Positions 34,626 to 45,499 are shown, numbered from the stretch's first letter. The stretch is 53,157 bases of DNA from Chara braunii (GCA_003427395.1 BFEA01000021.1:873038-926194), one strand, 5' to 3'. Notes: generated from the sequence alone by a model not told the origin. Translations and numbers: made by a program.

Positions 34626-34961
34626 ATGACTACCCCACCTGTCTCTGCAACCCCTTCTTCTCCTACTAATTCTGCTCCTCTCACTTCCTCAGCTTTCTTT
34701 GCCACCCTCCTCGATAAATTCTGCTATTTTTGTACGTGTATTGCACGGGTTTATGGGGTCGACTGTCATCCTTTCGAAACCGGGTTTGTCGATTGGGTAG
34801 AATGTGCCACGTGTGTCAATCGTGCGCACGGGGCCTGCATTCGATATCAGATGAGTAGGAAGGAATGGAGGTGCCCCCTGTGTAGAACAAACAAAATCCT
34901 CATGGAGGTTCGATTTGAGGCCGCCCGTACGGACGGCCCTGAATACGACGAAAAATCCTGA
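34626..34961 (+). pseudogene. PHD-finger frame between RNase H and integrase
   Basis: This 111-codon frame begins at an ATG and has the full C4HC3 pattern of a PHD finger: CYFC, a long spacer, CATC, then His after four residues, Cys two residues later, and WRCPLC at the end, including the conserved Trp two residues before the seventh Cys. The finger spans about 34722-34883. PHD fingers usually read histone H3 tails, so a role in choosing integration sites is possible but only inferred. The frame is one base off from RNase H and integrase. After its stop (34959-34961) it stays open to about 35140 with a charged helix, suggesting it was once joined to the integrase. Confidence 0.75.
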
Positions 34962-36226
34962 CGAGCGGAGGTTTGGACGGATAAAATTTTATTGGCGAAA
35001 TTAGCAGGATTATCATTGGGACACCTCACCAAACACGACAGACGTAGGGCGACCGAGAGATCTCGGCGAGATCTCGGGACTATCGGTGGATTAACGGTCA
35101 TTTGGAGAAGCGTAAAACTGACGGATCGGGTTCATGGATGACGGTTCCCCACCCATTCCAGAGATATGATTGGATCCGATCGGCTCACGAAGAACAGGCC
35201 GCTCATTTCGCGATACGTGTCACAGAGGCAACTATAGACCATAACCGATGGTTCTGGTCCAACATACGAGATGATGTCAGATACATTGTCGCCAACTGTC
35301 TGGTCTGTGCTGCTGATCGCGCCCCAATACGGGGACCAAACACGATAGTACCAACGGAAGTAGAGCGCCCCTTCCAGCGAGTGAGTATGGACACAACAGA
35401 TATCGACGTGCCACCTGGCCTAAACCGCTGCTAATATTCTATCCTGTTAGTATTAATAGACCATTTTTCCAAATACATCGAGGTCTATCCCTGTAAGACC
35501 CGAAAAGCCGCAGAAATAGTCAGGTACATCGAACGGTTCCTCTATACCCATCTAGATATGGAAGAAATTATAACCGACAATGGGTCCGAATTCAAGGGAG
35601 AAGTAGAGGAACTGCTCGCACGAAGGGGTGTCACGCTCCGACATACGGCACCCCACGTGTCCCAGTCGAACGGGTTGGCTGAGAATGCCAACCGTATGAT
35701 TAAAACCGCCCTTCGCAGGAATTTAGCGGCACACGACACGCGTCCGTGGCCCGAGATCGTATATCAGATCGTCGGGATCCACCGGGCCACCCCTCATGAG
35801 TCCACAGGGTTCACCCCCTTTCATCTTCGTACTAATAGCCTCCCCTGTGTCGACTAGCGGGGTAACTCAGAAATTGCCGAAGCAGGGGGTAGAGACACAA
35901 GTGCAGCCCTCAAGGCCAAGGCCAAAAGGTACACCGAATTAATGGAGCGGGCCGTCCCGAAGCTAGCCCGAAAAAGGCAAAGGATGACCGATCTGGCCCA
36001 CGGTAGGCAGGTCTGTAGCTACGAGGCTCGGAATGGAAATGCTGGGCCCCAGCATCAATATAAATTAGGGGACCTGGTGCATGTACGTAAATGTGCACGC
36101 GACCGGAAACTCGCTCTTAAATTCTCTGGTTGCTTTCGCGTTGTCGAGCTCGATCCTAACGGTGCGAACACGGTGCGCATCGCGCCTGAGGCTTGTGCCA
36201 ACCATAGCTCTGTCCCCATCGTCTGA
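34962..36226 (+). pseudogene. integrase of gypsy element 1
   Basis: A frame change near 35090-35100 leads into the integrase frame. The N-terminal zinc-binding part has two His (AHEEQAAHF) and CLVC. The catalytic core has Asp in VSMDTTD (35390), Asp in ITDNGSEF (35576) and Glu in GLAENANR (35681), giving the D,D,E triad with 34 residues between the last two. A C-terminal part reads YKLGDLVHVRK, as in other gypsy integrases. Stops at 35432-35434 and 35855-35857 break the frame without shifting it. The enzyme would insert the cDNA copy into chromosomes; this copy is inactive. Confidence 0.9.
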
Positions 36227-36363
36227 CATACCTCCTACCTTCGTCCTCTTCCTCCCTCTCATCTTCCTCCCTCTCCCTCCTCCGAAAGTGAGGAGAATGA
36301 CGACGATCTAACTCTCTCTCCGCTCTCTCCCTCCTGCCCTTCGTCTTCCTCTCCGACCTCGCC

Positions 36364-36846
36364 ATGAGTTTCATCACGGAGCGGGCTCTTGACGAACAGC
36401 TGTTGCAGCCACGTGGCCACCTCTCGGAAATTCGGCAAGTTCGTCATCCACGACTTAGTACGGACCTTCGGCGTTTAGCGCAGCTCTTCTGCGACGTGGG
36501 TGTGTGTGCCGCCGCCACGTTTCGATTCGAAGGGAGCTCACAGGCAGTGGTACTGGCGGAGGTAATAACAGTTCATCGGCGAGCGGCTCCCCGAACGAGC
36601 CACGTCACCACGGTTGAGGCTTTCAGCGGCGACATCAGTTCGCTCAATCCACGGTGGCATACCGCGATCTTGACCTCGCTGCGAGAGTGGAGGGAGCAGG
36701 TGTCCAACGTGTGGCAGCACGGTCTTGCCCGGCCAGGGCACAACCTCATCCCGACCTTTGCACCGGATCTTGGCGAGATCCGCCTTTCTCCACGCGAGCC
36801 GCCAGTTGCGATCCCCACCCTCGTCCCTTTCCTACGTCCCCAATGA
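36364..36846 (+). CDS. extra frame A after integrase, function unknown
   Basis: An ATG-started frame of 160 codons with ordinary globular composition, beginning about 140 bp after the integrase ends. I recognise no domain. It lies inside the element, in the position where some gypsy elements carry an additional gene, but has no membrane segment that would suggest an envelope protein. Its stop (TGA 36844-36846) overlaps the ATG of the next frame as ATGA, an arrangement that can allow ribosomes to restart. Confidence 0.45.
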   Translation: MSFITERALDEQLLQPRGHLSEIRQVRHPRLSTDLRRLAQLFCDVGVCAAATFRFEGSSQAVVLAEVITVHRRAAPRTSHVTTVEAFSGDISSLNPRWHTAILTSLREWREQVSNVWQHGLARPGHNLIPTFAPDLGEIRLSPREPPVAIPTLVPFLRPQ

Positions 36847-37820
36847 ACCACGTCGATCCCCTCGCTCCTCTCTCCATCTTCAGTCTCCCCTCTCTTTTCC
36901 CCACCTTCTGGCAGTCCAATCTTCATCCTTCTCTTTCCTTCTCATTTGAACCTCTTTCTGTCCCGCTTATTAATCCCGGGCATTGGCGACTGTGGCGCGA
37001 AACTTTTGGTGAGCTGTCCTTCTGCTTGGCCCGAGTACAGGTGACGTGGACGTTGACCAGCGAGCATCCTGCATGGATCGAAAATTTGGAGCTGCTGATC
37101 ATACAAGCTTGGAGGACTAATGTCGAGGGCGATCTTCTCGGCTTTCTCTTTGGATCGGTACTCATGCAATTGGCGGACGATCTCTCGCCCGACATCTTTT
37201 CGCAAAGTGACGACAGCCCCGCTCCGTACATTCTCGAGCGGTCATTGGATCCGTACCTACAGTGGACTGGGTGCTTGGAGGAGCCCAGGGACGAAGATAC
37301 GCTACCATCACGGCAGGAGTATCTGAAGCCTTACAACATCATCCCTCACGCCTTCTATCCGAAGGCGGAGGAAGTGGTGATCGACGACGACGCAGAAGAC
37401 GACGATGAGGAAACGTCGGAGGAAGGAAGCTATAGCGAGTATAGCGAGGGCGAGTTGAGTGAAGAAGAGAAGGAAGAAGAAACCGGGTCTGAGTGGGAAG
37501 CCTTGCCGGAGAAAGCGGCGCGTACTGGCATGGAGGCGGAAGATCCTGAGGCCGCACGCAAGCGGGAAGAAATTGCCACCGGGAAGCGCCAGCTGGAGTT
37601 AGCCAGCGGAGCAAGCTTGCACATCGGGGACGATCCGACCAGGGATCCGGAGCCGCCGAAGCCCGAAGATTGCGACTCAGCAGCCGCCACCCCAAGCGTC
37701 GCGCGACGGAGACGAAGCCGATCCCCCTCCTCCTCCAGCCCCACCCGTCCCCCAGTTCGCCCATGTACCGATGCAGGCGATAGGCCTTCGTCCTCGAACG
37801 TTATCCCGCCGTCCCCTTGA
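36843..37820 (+). CDS. extra frame B after integrase, acidic protein, function unknown
   Basis: Read from the ATG at 36843, which overlaps the stop of frame A, this frame has 325 codons. It can be extended upstream in the same frame to 36654 without another strong reason. The first 170 residues look globular and Trp-rich. Then comes a strongly acidic run with many Asp, Glu and Ser (about 37369-37500), then a charged helix. The end is Arg/Ser rich. No domain is recognised. Near 37690-37760 the overlapping frame becomes more protein-like (proline-rich, then MQAIGLRP), so the Arg/Ser-rich end may be the product of a frameshift. Confidence 0.5.
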   Translation: MNHVDPLAPLSIFSLPSLFPTFWQSNLHPSLSFSFEPLSVPLINPGHWRLWRETFGELSFCLARVQVTWTLTSEHPAWIENLELLIIQAWRTNVEGDLLGFLFGSVLMQLADDLSPDIFSQSDDSPAPYILERSLDPYLQWTGCLEEPRDEDTLPSRQEYLKPYNIIPHAFYPKAEEVVIDDDAEDDDEETSEEGSYSEYSEGELSEEEKEEETGSEWEALPEKAARTGMEAEDPEAARKREEIATGKRQLELASGASLHIGDDPTRDPEPPKPEDCDSAAATPSVARRRRSRSPSSSSPTRPPVRPCTDAGDRPSSSNVIPPSP

Positions 37821-38298
37821 TTTTCTCACCCTCGAACAGATCCGCACCCCCGTCACCTTCCCCCTCCATCCCTTCCTTCCCCATCTCTTCCGCGACTTCT
37901 AATCTACCCGCCTACTTGCTACCGTCTACCCCCACCCATCCCTTCAGCCCGCTGCCCCCACGTTCTGTTGGCATATTCTGTTGTTCAGCGCTGCATGGGA
38001 ACGATGCAACGTGGTAGAAGTCTACTGCGTAGCCACGGGGAAAATCCCCGTCTGTCGCCACTACGAGTTCTTTCGAGCGGTGCTCCTCCGCACCCCCTCC
38101 TCCTTCTATCGCGACTACCTCGCCTCTCTCCCTCATAGCGGCGATCGCTTTCCTCGCTTCCACCGGATCATCCGATATGAGGAGCTTCCGGTGACGGTAG
38201 AAGGGATGAATCGCTACCTACCCCCACTTCCTCCACTTCGTCCCCGTGAGCTCCCCTCCATGTACCGCCTCTATTGGCCCATTCCAACTAGGCGGTAG
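37771..38298 (+). pseudogene. extra frame C, probable continuation of frame B
   Basis: In frame 1 the reading is open from within the end of frame B, stops once (TAA near 37900) and continues to 38298 with AWERCNVVEVYCVATGKIPV and a Tyr/Phe/Arg-rich globular stretch. A further frame at 38310-38591 is acidic and serine-rich. Together A, B and C suggest one or two accessory proteins now broken by frameshifts and a stop. I know of no homologue. Confidence 0.4.
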
Positions 38299-38701
38299 AT
38301 CCCGGTCACGTGACTATCCCCCCCCCCCTCCTCTCTTCATCTAATCGGCAGGGGAAAACGACACGAATCAGTAAGCTTCGCGAAGATCACGCCATCGACG
38401 ATGACGCTAACCTACGCTCTGATTCGACGGGCAGTGACAAACTGGGGTGCAGAGCAGACGGAGAACCGGCGGACGATGATGGTGTCACCTGGACGACCAT
38501 CGATAGTTCCAGCGGCACGAGCCAACAGATCCACGAAAAGATTGCAATTGAAGATGGCGTCAACATGGACTCTGGCTGGATCGTTTGTTGATACGCTTGG
38601 TTCCTCATTCATCACTCTGTTCTATCTCTTTCTCTCTCCTTCTCTGCCATAACATGCAATCAAGAGATCGCATAATTTTGGAACCCCCTGCGCGTCACAT
38701 A

Positions 38702-41622
38702 TGTGACGAACTACTTCCCGAACCTGTGCTATCTTTCGTACCCCTTTGGCTCGAATTTTTCTTGTACCATACCAACCCTACGAATACCCCATTTGTTTTC
38801 TTGATTTTGGGTGCCGTGTTTTTGGCCCCCGTTTTGTCGAAAGCTTGGTCGATTCTTGGAATTCTGCTTTTTGCAATTCAGGAAATACACGAGAATTTAC
38901 ACGCGCCTTAGCGAGCGCACTGGGAATTGGGCCCGACAGTTGGGAATTCTGGGATAAGCGAAACTTCGACGTGTCCTTTTTGCGTGTGAATGTTCTCGGT
39001 CGCGTTGGGGAAAACTCTCGGAATTTTGTGGGGATACGAATAGGCGTAGGATTTTCTTTTCCCGTGTTCCTCTTTCGCGCGCGGATATGGTGATTTCAAT
39101 TTAGAATTGGTTTAGGATGTACGCAAGCTGTAACAGTTTTGGATCTTTTTTATCTTTTTTGTTGTTGACGGCGCCGCGCATGCAAAGCTTTCTCCTCTCT
39201 GTCCCCCGCATCGCTCTCTCCCTCGCTCCTTTTTCCTTCCTCCTCCTCTTCCTCTCTCCTCATAACTGTTTTTCTCCCTCTCTCTCTCTCCCGCTCTGCT
39301 CTTTGCGCGCCCATTTGCCTTTCTTGATCATCTGAATCTTGGACCCGTCTTGCGCTACCTCTCGCGCCTTTTCTCTTCTTGCCCTTCGAGCAAAGCTTGC
39401 AAGGTCCGGTCGATCCTTCGATTACTCTCGCCCACCAATCAGACGCATGGTACGGTAGGATCTGCCTATTGTGTGACGAGTCTGATTGGCCAATTGCGGA
39501 GTTCTTAAGGATCACTATGGCTTCTGTAGCGCGCTTCTTGCCAAGTCTTCTCCTCCTGCTTTTCTTCTTACACTTCGACTTTCCCTGTGCATTCTTTCTC
39601 CCTTGTCTCCTTCTTCGCCACTTTAAATTTCGCAAACGCGCCCGCAAATCTCTCTTACGTTCTCGACTCCCAAGCCAACTTTCGGGAAGCGGTGGCTAGG
39701 CAGAGTGTTTGGTGCGAGTCGGAAAGTCTTGTCGGGCTGACGATAGGCTGGCCAGTTGCGCGCTTGATCGCCACGACGGACTGTGGGATCTGGGCAAACC
39801 GTGTCGAGTTTACGTCGGCGGGGTGACGATCGCATTGGTGGGAGTTAGCACACGACGGCCGGGATCGTCAGTGCGGGTATGAGGATCGATGATTGAAGTT
39901 GAGTGAGTGATTGGCCCGGGGCCATACTGGAATTCACGGCGAATGCGCCTTTGTTGTTGCGGATCGTTATCTCTGGCGTGAGTGTACGGCGGCAACGCCG
40001 AACTTCCTTCTTTCAGATCTTGTCATCTCCTATCTCGACTTTCCTCCCTCATTTCCCTCTCTCTCTTCTACCTTTGAATGATGATGTGTCTCGGTGTTTG
40101 TCTCCCCCTTGGATGGGAATGAATATGTGTGTTTTGTGGTATGAAAGAACTTCTTCCGGAACTCTTCCATTAGTTTCATGGGTAATCCCCATATGTCGAG
40201 GAATAGCTCCTCTTGTCTTGTGAACGGTGGATGCGTGTGTACCATTCCCTCGGTTGATTTCTGACTCGTATACCGCTGTCATTATCGCACCTTCCACAGT
40301 GAATGTATGTATGGAGATGCTTGCCTTTTTGTATTGATTAGACGCCGCCCTCGGCGGGATTTTGTCCGAGAATGCAAGAGTNNNNNNNNNNNNNNNNNNN
40401 NNNNNNNNNNNNNNNNNNNNNNNNNNNNNNNNNNNNNNNNNNNNNNNNNNNNNNNNNNNNNNNNNNNNNNNNNNNNNNNNNNNNNNNNNNNNNNNNNNNN
40501 NNNNNNNNNNNNNNNNNNNNNNNNNNNNNNNNNNNNNNNNNNNNNNNNNNNNNNNNNNNNNNNNNNNNNNNNNNNNNNNNNNNNNNNNNNNNNNNNNNNN
40601 NNNNNNNNNNNNNNNNNNNNNNNNNNNNNNNNNNNNNNNNNNNNNNNNNNNNNNNNNNNNNNNNNNNNNNNNNNNNNNNNNNNNNNNNNNNNNNNNNNNN
40701 NNNNNNNNNNNNNNNNNNNNNNNNNNNNNNNNNNNNNNNNNNNNNNNNNNNNNNNNNNNNNNNNNNNNNNNNNNNNNNNNNNNNNNNNNNNNNNNNNNNN
40801 NNNNNNNNNNNNNNNNNNNNNNNNNNNNNNNNNNNNNNNNNNNNNNNNNNNNNNNNNNNNNNNNNNNNNNNNNNNNNNNNNNNNNNNNNNNNNNNNNNNN
40901 NNNNNNNNNNNNNNNNNNNNNNNNNNNNNNNNNNNNNNNNNNNNNNNNNNNNNNNNNNNNNNNNNNNNNNNNNNNNNNNNNNNNNNNNNNNNNNNNNNNN
41001 NNNNNNNNNNNNNNNNNNNNNNNNNNNNNNNNNNNNNNNNNNNNNNNNNNNNNNNNNNNNNNNNNNNNNNNNNNNNNNNNNNNNNNNNNNNNNNNNNNNN
41101 NNNNNNNNNNNNNNNNNNNNNNNNNNNNNNNNNNNNNNNNNNNNNNNNNNNNNNNNNNNNNNNNNNNNNNNNNNNNNNNNNNNNNNGAAACCAGGGGTTT
41201 CCACTACCGTGTGCGGAGTGAAGACGAAGATAGAGAAAGAGTCACGCGACTAAGACCATCCACGTCGGATTCCGAATTGGTCAGTGAACGACGATGGGCA
41301 TTAATACGGAAACGAGACACGCGAAGCGTGCCAAAGTCTTTCTGTTCTAAACGACGGGCCGTAGCCAGGTGGGAAGTCCGACAATATTTTCTGGATTGAA
41401 TTTGTATTTCTCTCTCTTCTCGCGCCAAACTTCCGCGCGCCTTTTGTGTCGCTCGAAGAACGATCGACTTACTTCATCGGACCAACACGGGGGATCTCAG
41501 TTTCGTATGTGTCCCCACACTCAATCTCCAAAAATCCTTGGCACACCCGATCGTGCTGTTTTTTTTTGGGCCTCTTTCCGCACATCTAGCACTCTGAACG
41601 AAAAACAGCGCAGAGTGTGAGG
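38702..41622 (+). repeat. 3' LTR of gypsy element 1 (with assembly gap)
   Basis: It aligns with 27495-30175 from TGTGACGAACTAC to the word before GGTTGCGCG. The offset is constant apart from small indels and the gap at 40382-41186. The TATA box is mutated (TTTAAAT near 39622). No purine-rich tract precedes it, and TGCGCGTCA lies on both sides (38689-38697 and 41624-41632). Confidence 0.9.
40382..41186. other. assembly gap, 805 N
   Basis: The gap lies inside the second LTR. The first LTR has only 567 bp (29173-29739) between the same flanking words, so either the gap size is an estimate that is too large or this LTR holds about 240 extra bases. All open frames crossing it are meaningless. Confidence 0.99.
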
Positions 41623-41984
41623 TTGCGCGTCAGAAACAACTCAAAGAGGGGGAAATATGAACCTTGAAACAATCAGTGGACTTAGTCAAAAACTGAGATT
41701 GCAAAAATGAATGAGTTCCGATAACAATTATAGTTTTTTAGGTAGTGACACCTTCCTTGGAAATGGGAAATCATGGGGCACCCACCAATGCACCTCCTAC
41801 TAACCATGGGCACGAGCGGGCACGCCCGGGTTTTCGCTTGCTACAAGCTATGGTAACTGCGGAAGGTCTCACTCCGCTGTTGTCCGCTGCCGGAACCAGG
41901 CTCCAGATGGCGGCGCGCGACACAACAAAATTCCAAGTAGAGAAAAAATTATCCCGGGGGCAGATCTTCCCGTAGAAGTAATTC

Positions 41985-43427
41985 ATGGCTTGGCTGCGAG
42001 AGTTACCTCCCGTAGCAAGGATTTACACGATTCCACATGTTCCTTGGAATGACGCAGGATGGAAATACGCCCAGAAGGAGAAGGAAGAAGTTATCGCTTT
42101 CCTTAAAGAAAAGATGGTTTCCCATGTAGCGGAGCCGTCTAATAGCGCTTATGCTAATCGATGGTTCTTTCTACGAAAACCGAATGGCAAGATCCGATGG
42201 ATCCAGGACCTTCAGAAGGTCAACGCGGTGACGATACGAGACGTGGGCTCCGTGCCACAAGCCGATTTACTAGCAGAAGGCACCACAGGCAGGTCAATTT
42301 ATTCGGTCTGTGATCTGTTCTCAGGCTATGATGAGGTACCGCTTGATCCTAGGGACATGCACCTCACGACTATGCACATGCCATTGGGACTGATACAAAT
42401 GATGGTTGTCCCTATGGGTTGGACTAATGGGGTAGCTGTTTTCCATAGAGCCATGGTAGCCGTCCTCAAGGACTTCATCCCTTACAAGGTTGAAGTTTTT
42501 TTGGATGATTTTCCTATTAAAGGGCCAGTAAAGAAGGATGAGACCGAGGTTGTACCAGGAGTTAGAAGATTCGTCGAGCAGCACCTAACGGATATTTGTG
42601 CGGTACTCGAGCAACTGGATGATGCGAATTTAACGGTCAGCGGAACAAAGAGCCGATGGGCCGTCTCGACTATTAAGATCTTGGGCTTTATTTGTGACTC
42701 GAGAGGACGCTGAGCAGATCCGGCGAAGCTAGACAAACTCCTGAACTGGCCGTCACCGTTACATAGTCCAACCGAGGTCCGACAGTTTCTGGGAGTGGTC
42801 GGTTACTGGCGTATATTCATACGGGGGTATGCGGAGAAGGCTGAGCCATTGAGGCTACTCCTTCGAAAGACTGAAAAATTATACTGGGATTCCTCGCAGG
42901 AACTCGCTATGCAAGAGCTTAAAGACGAATTTAAGGAGGGATGATGCGTACAGGGCGTGCCATTCTTTGACGATGAGACCGAGAGACCCTTTATAGTATC
43001 CACGGATGCTGGACCATGTTCAGTAGGTGGATTGTTGTCTCAGAAGGACGCTGGAGGGGAAGAGAGACCGTTGAGATTTGAGAGTGAAACACTTAATACG
43101 GCTGAGCGTAACTACAGTCAATTCAAGAAGGAAGTGTTAGCTGTTCTGCGGTGTCTAGACACGTTCAGACACTATATCTATGACCGTCGATTCATCTTGA
43201 GAGTAGACCCCACCGCGGTTGCCTCCGTCCTCCAGAAGGACTTTAGCCTGAAAGACCCGACCATTGCACGATGGTTAATACGGATTCGGCTATATGATTA
43301 CACAGTAGAAAGGATATCTGGCACTAAAAATGCCGTAGCGGATGGGCTCTCTCGGATCCCTCTTGAGGCCAAGCGCCCGATAGTAGCTGGAGCCCTGACA
43401 ATGGCGGAGCCGAAGCGCGCCGAGTGA
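41985..43427 (+). pseudogene. pol: reverse transcriptase and RNase H of gypsy element 2
   Basis: From ATG 41985 the frame reads FFLRKPNGKIRWIQDLQKVN, YSVCDLFSGYDEV (first Asp), VVPMGWTNGVAVFHRAM and VFLDDFPIKG, the catalytic Asp pair in the form FLDD instead of the usual Y(I/M)DD. After TGA stops at 42711 and 42942 the same frame continues with the thumb (FLGVVGYWRIFIRGYAEKAEPL) cut into parts, then RNase H with Asp in STDAGPCSV, Glu in KKEVLAVL and Asp in RVDPTAV, and ends at TGA 43425. A frame upstream (41745-41972) is open to TAG/TAA just before the ATG. It is dead only through point stops; there is no frameshift in the domain. Confidence 0.9.
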
Positions 43428-44798
43428 TTTCTGGTTAACCTTTACGAGGGCAAATACCGAACGATCGGGCCACATTTGTCAGGGGAGGAGAGTCGAGAAT
43501 CAGATATCCGGAGACAAGCGGCGCAATACTGCCTTAGAGCCGACCATCTATTTCGGAGACCGGTCGGCTCGAGGATGCCCTTACGAGTAGTCTGTGATCC
43601 TGAGGAGAGACAGACGATAGTTGCGGAGCTTCACGACGGGGTAGTCGGAGGACACAGGGGAGTCAAAGGAACCTAGAAAAAGGTACGCAGGTTGTACAAG
43701 TGGGAAGGACAGTATAAGAACGTCGAGAAGTACTGTATGACCTGCCTGGAATGCCAGAAGAGAGCTCTTGTGAAATACAAAGAGCCTCTCCATCCATCCT
43801 ATCCCACCAGACCAGGAGAGAAGGTACACATCGATCTGGTGAAGATGCCGAAAGGAGGAGGCAATATGAACTACGTCGTGAACATACGTGACGATTTCAC
43901 TGTATTCGTGGACGGTAGACCTATCAGGAGTAAGACGGCAAAGGAAGTTAAGAACTTCGTCCTAGAGTACTTATCAAGGTATGGCTGTGTCAGCAAGATA
44001 GTGATGGACAGACGGGCGAAATTCCTAGCTGACGAGGTTCAGAGTGTGTTCAAGAGAGCTGGGGCGAGAGTTTCGATAGCCACTGCCTACCACCCACAGT
44101 CGAACTCCCCAGTAGAGAGGGGGCACCAGACTCTGATAGCGTCACTATCCAAGTGGTGCAAAGGTAAGGACAGTGATTGGCCACAATATTTTTGGTACGC
44201 AATATGGGCGGACAACGTCACGGTCCGGGCTAGTACCGGATACCCACCGTACACCTTGTGGTTTGGGCGACACTGTCCGCTCCCCATAGAGTTTCACGTC
44301 GACAGCTGGACAACCGTCGACTGGGCGGAGGAGATGTCCAGAGAGGAACTCATAGCTGCTCGAACGAGACAGATAGCCTACGGTTTGGAAGATAACCTTA
44401 TGACAGCAGCAGATCGTCTGGCGGTGGAAAGGGACAAAGGCAAAGAGAGATGGGATAAGAATGTGCGAATTAGGAAAGAGAGGTTGAGCGTAGGAGATAT
44501 GGTCCTTCTCTACAACGCAGCACTGGAGAGGACCTGGACCGGAAAACTCGCCAACAGATGGATGGGACCTTACAGAGTGATTGAGGCACTCGACTGGGGT
44601 GAGTATATGATAGCAGAGTTAGACGGATCCAAATGGAAGGACCCAGTGGCGGGTGCTAGGTTAAAACTGTTTAGACCCAGGGCCGCACCCACCTTATCGC
44701 TGACAAGCCCGAAAGGGAAAGGAAAAACCAGAATGGAGGATGGAGCCCCCTTGAGGCGATTCGAGGCAGGGGAGAGTTTCAAGAAGAGGAAAGAGTAG
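43428..44798 (+). pseudogene. integrase of gypsy element 2
   Basis: It continues in the frame of RT across the TAG at 43674-43676. The zinc-binding part has H..H in ELHDGVVGGHRG and CMTCLEC. The core carries Asp in VHIDLVK, Asp in IVMDRRAKF (where most have SDRG) and Glu in SPVERGHQ, with exactly 35 residues between the last two. The C-terminal part has SVGDMVLLY and WMGPYRVIEA, typical of gypsy integrases, followed by a short basic tail ending at 44798. The 368-codon part after the stop is long and clean, so the element decayed late. Confidence 0.92.
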
Positions 44799-45499
44799 AG
44801 AAAAGGAAGGTCAAAGGGTTAGTTTTAGGAAGAGAGAATAAATGGTTATTCATGCTCAAGAGGGCTAGACAGAGAGTTCCCGTTAGACGTACTGGCGGGT
44901 CGGCACCCTTCCCGGGGCGAAGACAGTAGAAAAAGAAGATCGTCCCGATGCCAAAAACCGGAAGAAACAGGAAAGTCAAGAAACATCTTCTTAGCCCCAT
45001 GACTCATAACAAACTGAGACATAAGACAATTGAACGCCGACGTAGGCGTCCTTTACGGGCCATGACCCTGAAGCTCGTCCTATTCGTCTGACGAAAGTGG
45101 TTAGGCTTCGACGGGGGCATTGAGAAGTGGTCCCGGCTAACTGTCAGGCGGCCACAAGCAGTGCGCCGCCTGAAATCTACGGTTTTGGGACTTAGGCTCA
45201 AGGGCAAGTCCATGTTTTGACGGTACTCTGGTTTGACCGGGCAGCAGGAATTAGGGGAACTCAGGGTACCCCTGATTCTGGGCACACTGAACCTTACGAC
45301 TAACCCTCAACGATAGTGAGATGGGTGGGCGCACTCGGCATATCTAGAGACCGCCATTTCTAGCCGTTCAGAGGGTTAGACCAGGATTGGCCTGCCGCGG
45401 AGAGGCATCACGGGAACTGACCTCGCCGCAACGTTTTTGCAGCATACGACCGGGGCCGAAATGAGGCCTCAAATTTTTGTATATTTTAGTACCATAATT
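44799..45499. other. 3' non-coding part of gypsy element 2, no gene
   Basis: No frame above 95 codons. Purine-rich at first, then mixed. It contains GGCGG/CCGCC inverted words near 45146-45170. Probably the untranslated region between integrase and the polypurine tract. Confidence 0.4.

Larger units (their letters stand above)
27495..41622 (+). mobile_element. Ty3/gypsy LTR retrotransposon, about 14 kb, inactive
   Basis: Two direct LTRs (27495-30175 and 38702-41622) enclose, on the plus strand, a Met-tRNA primer site, gag with zinc knuckle, aspartic protease, RT-RNase H, a PHD-finger frame, integrase and further unrecognised frames. The protease, RT, RNase H, integrase order places it in the Ty3/gypsy superfamily. 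The LTRs are unusually long and differ by a few percent where sampled, so insertion is not very recent. Gag and pol are interrupted by about ten stops and at least three frame changes, so it cannot act on its own. The outer flanks do not share a target-site duplication, and the junctions of the second LTR are odd (see findings). Confidence 0.9.

Noticed and set aside
36364-37820. Envelope gene of a retrovirus-like element
   Set aside because: No signal peptide, membrane segment or cleavage motif could be seen; the frames are acidic and Arg/Ser rich instead.
40307-41399. Long frames of about 290-345 codons
   Set aside because: They consist almost wholly of unknown bases in the assembly gap.
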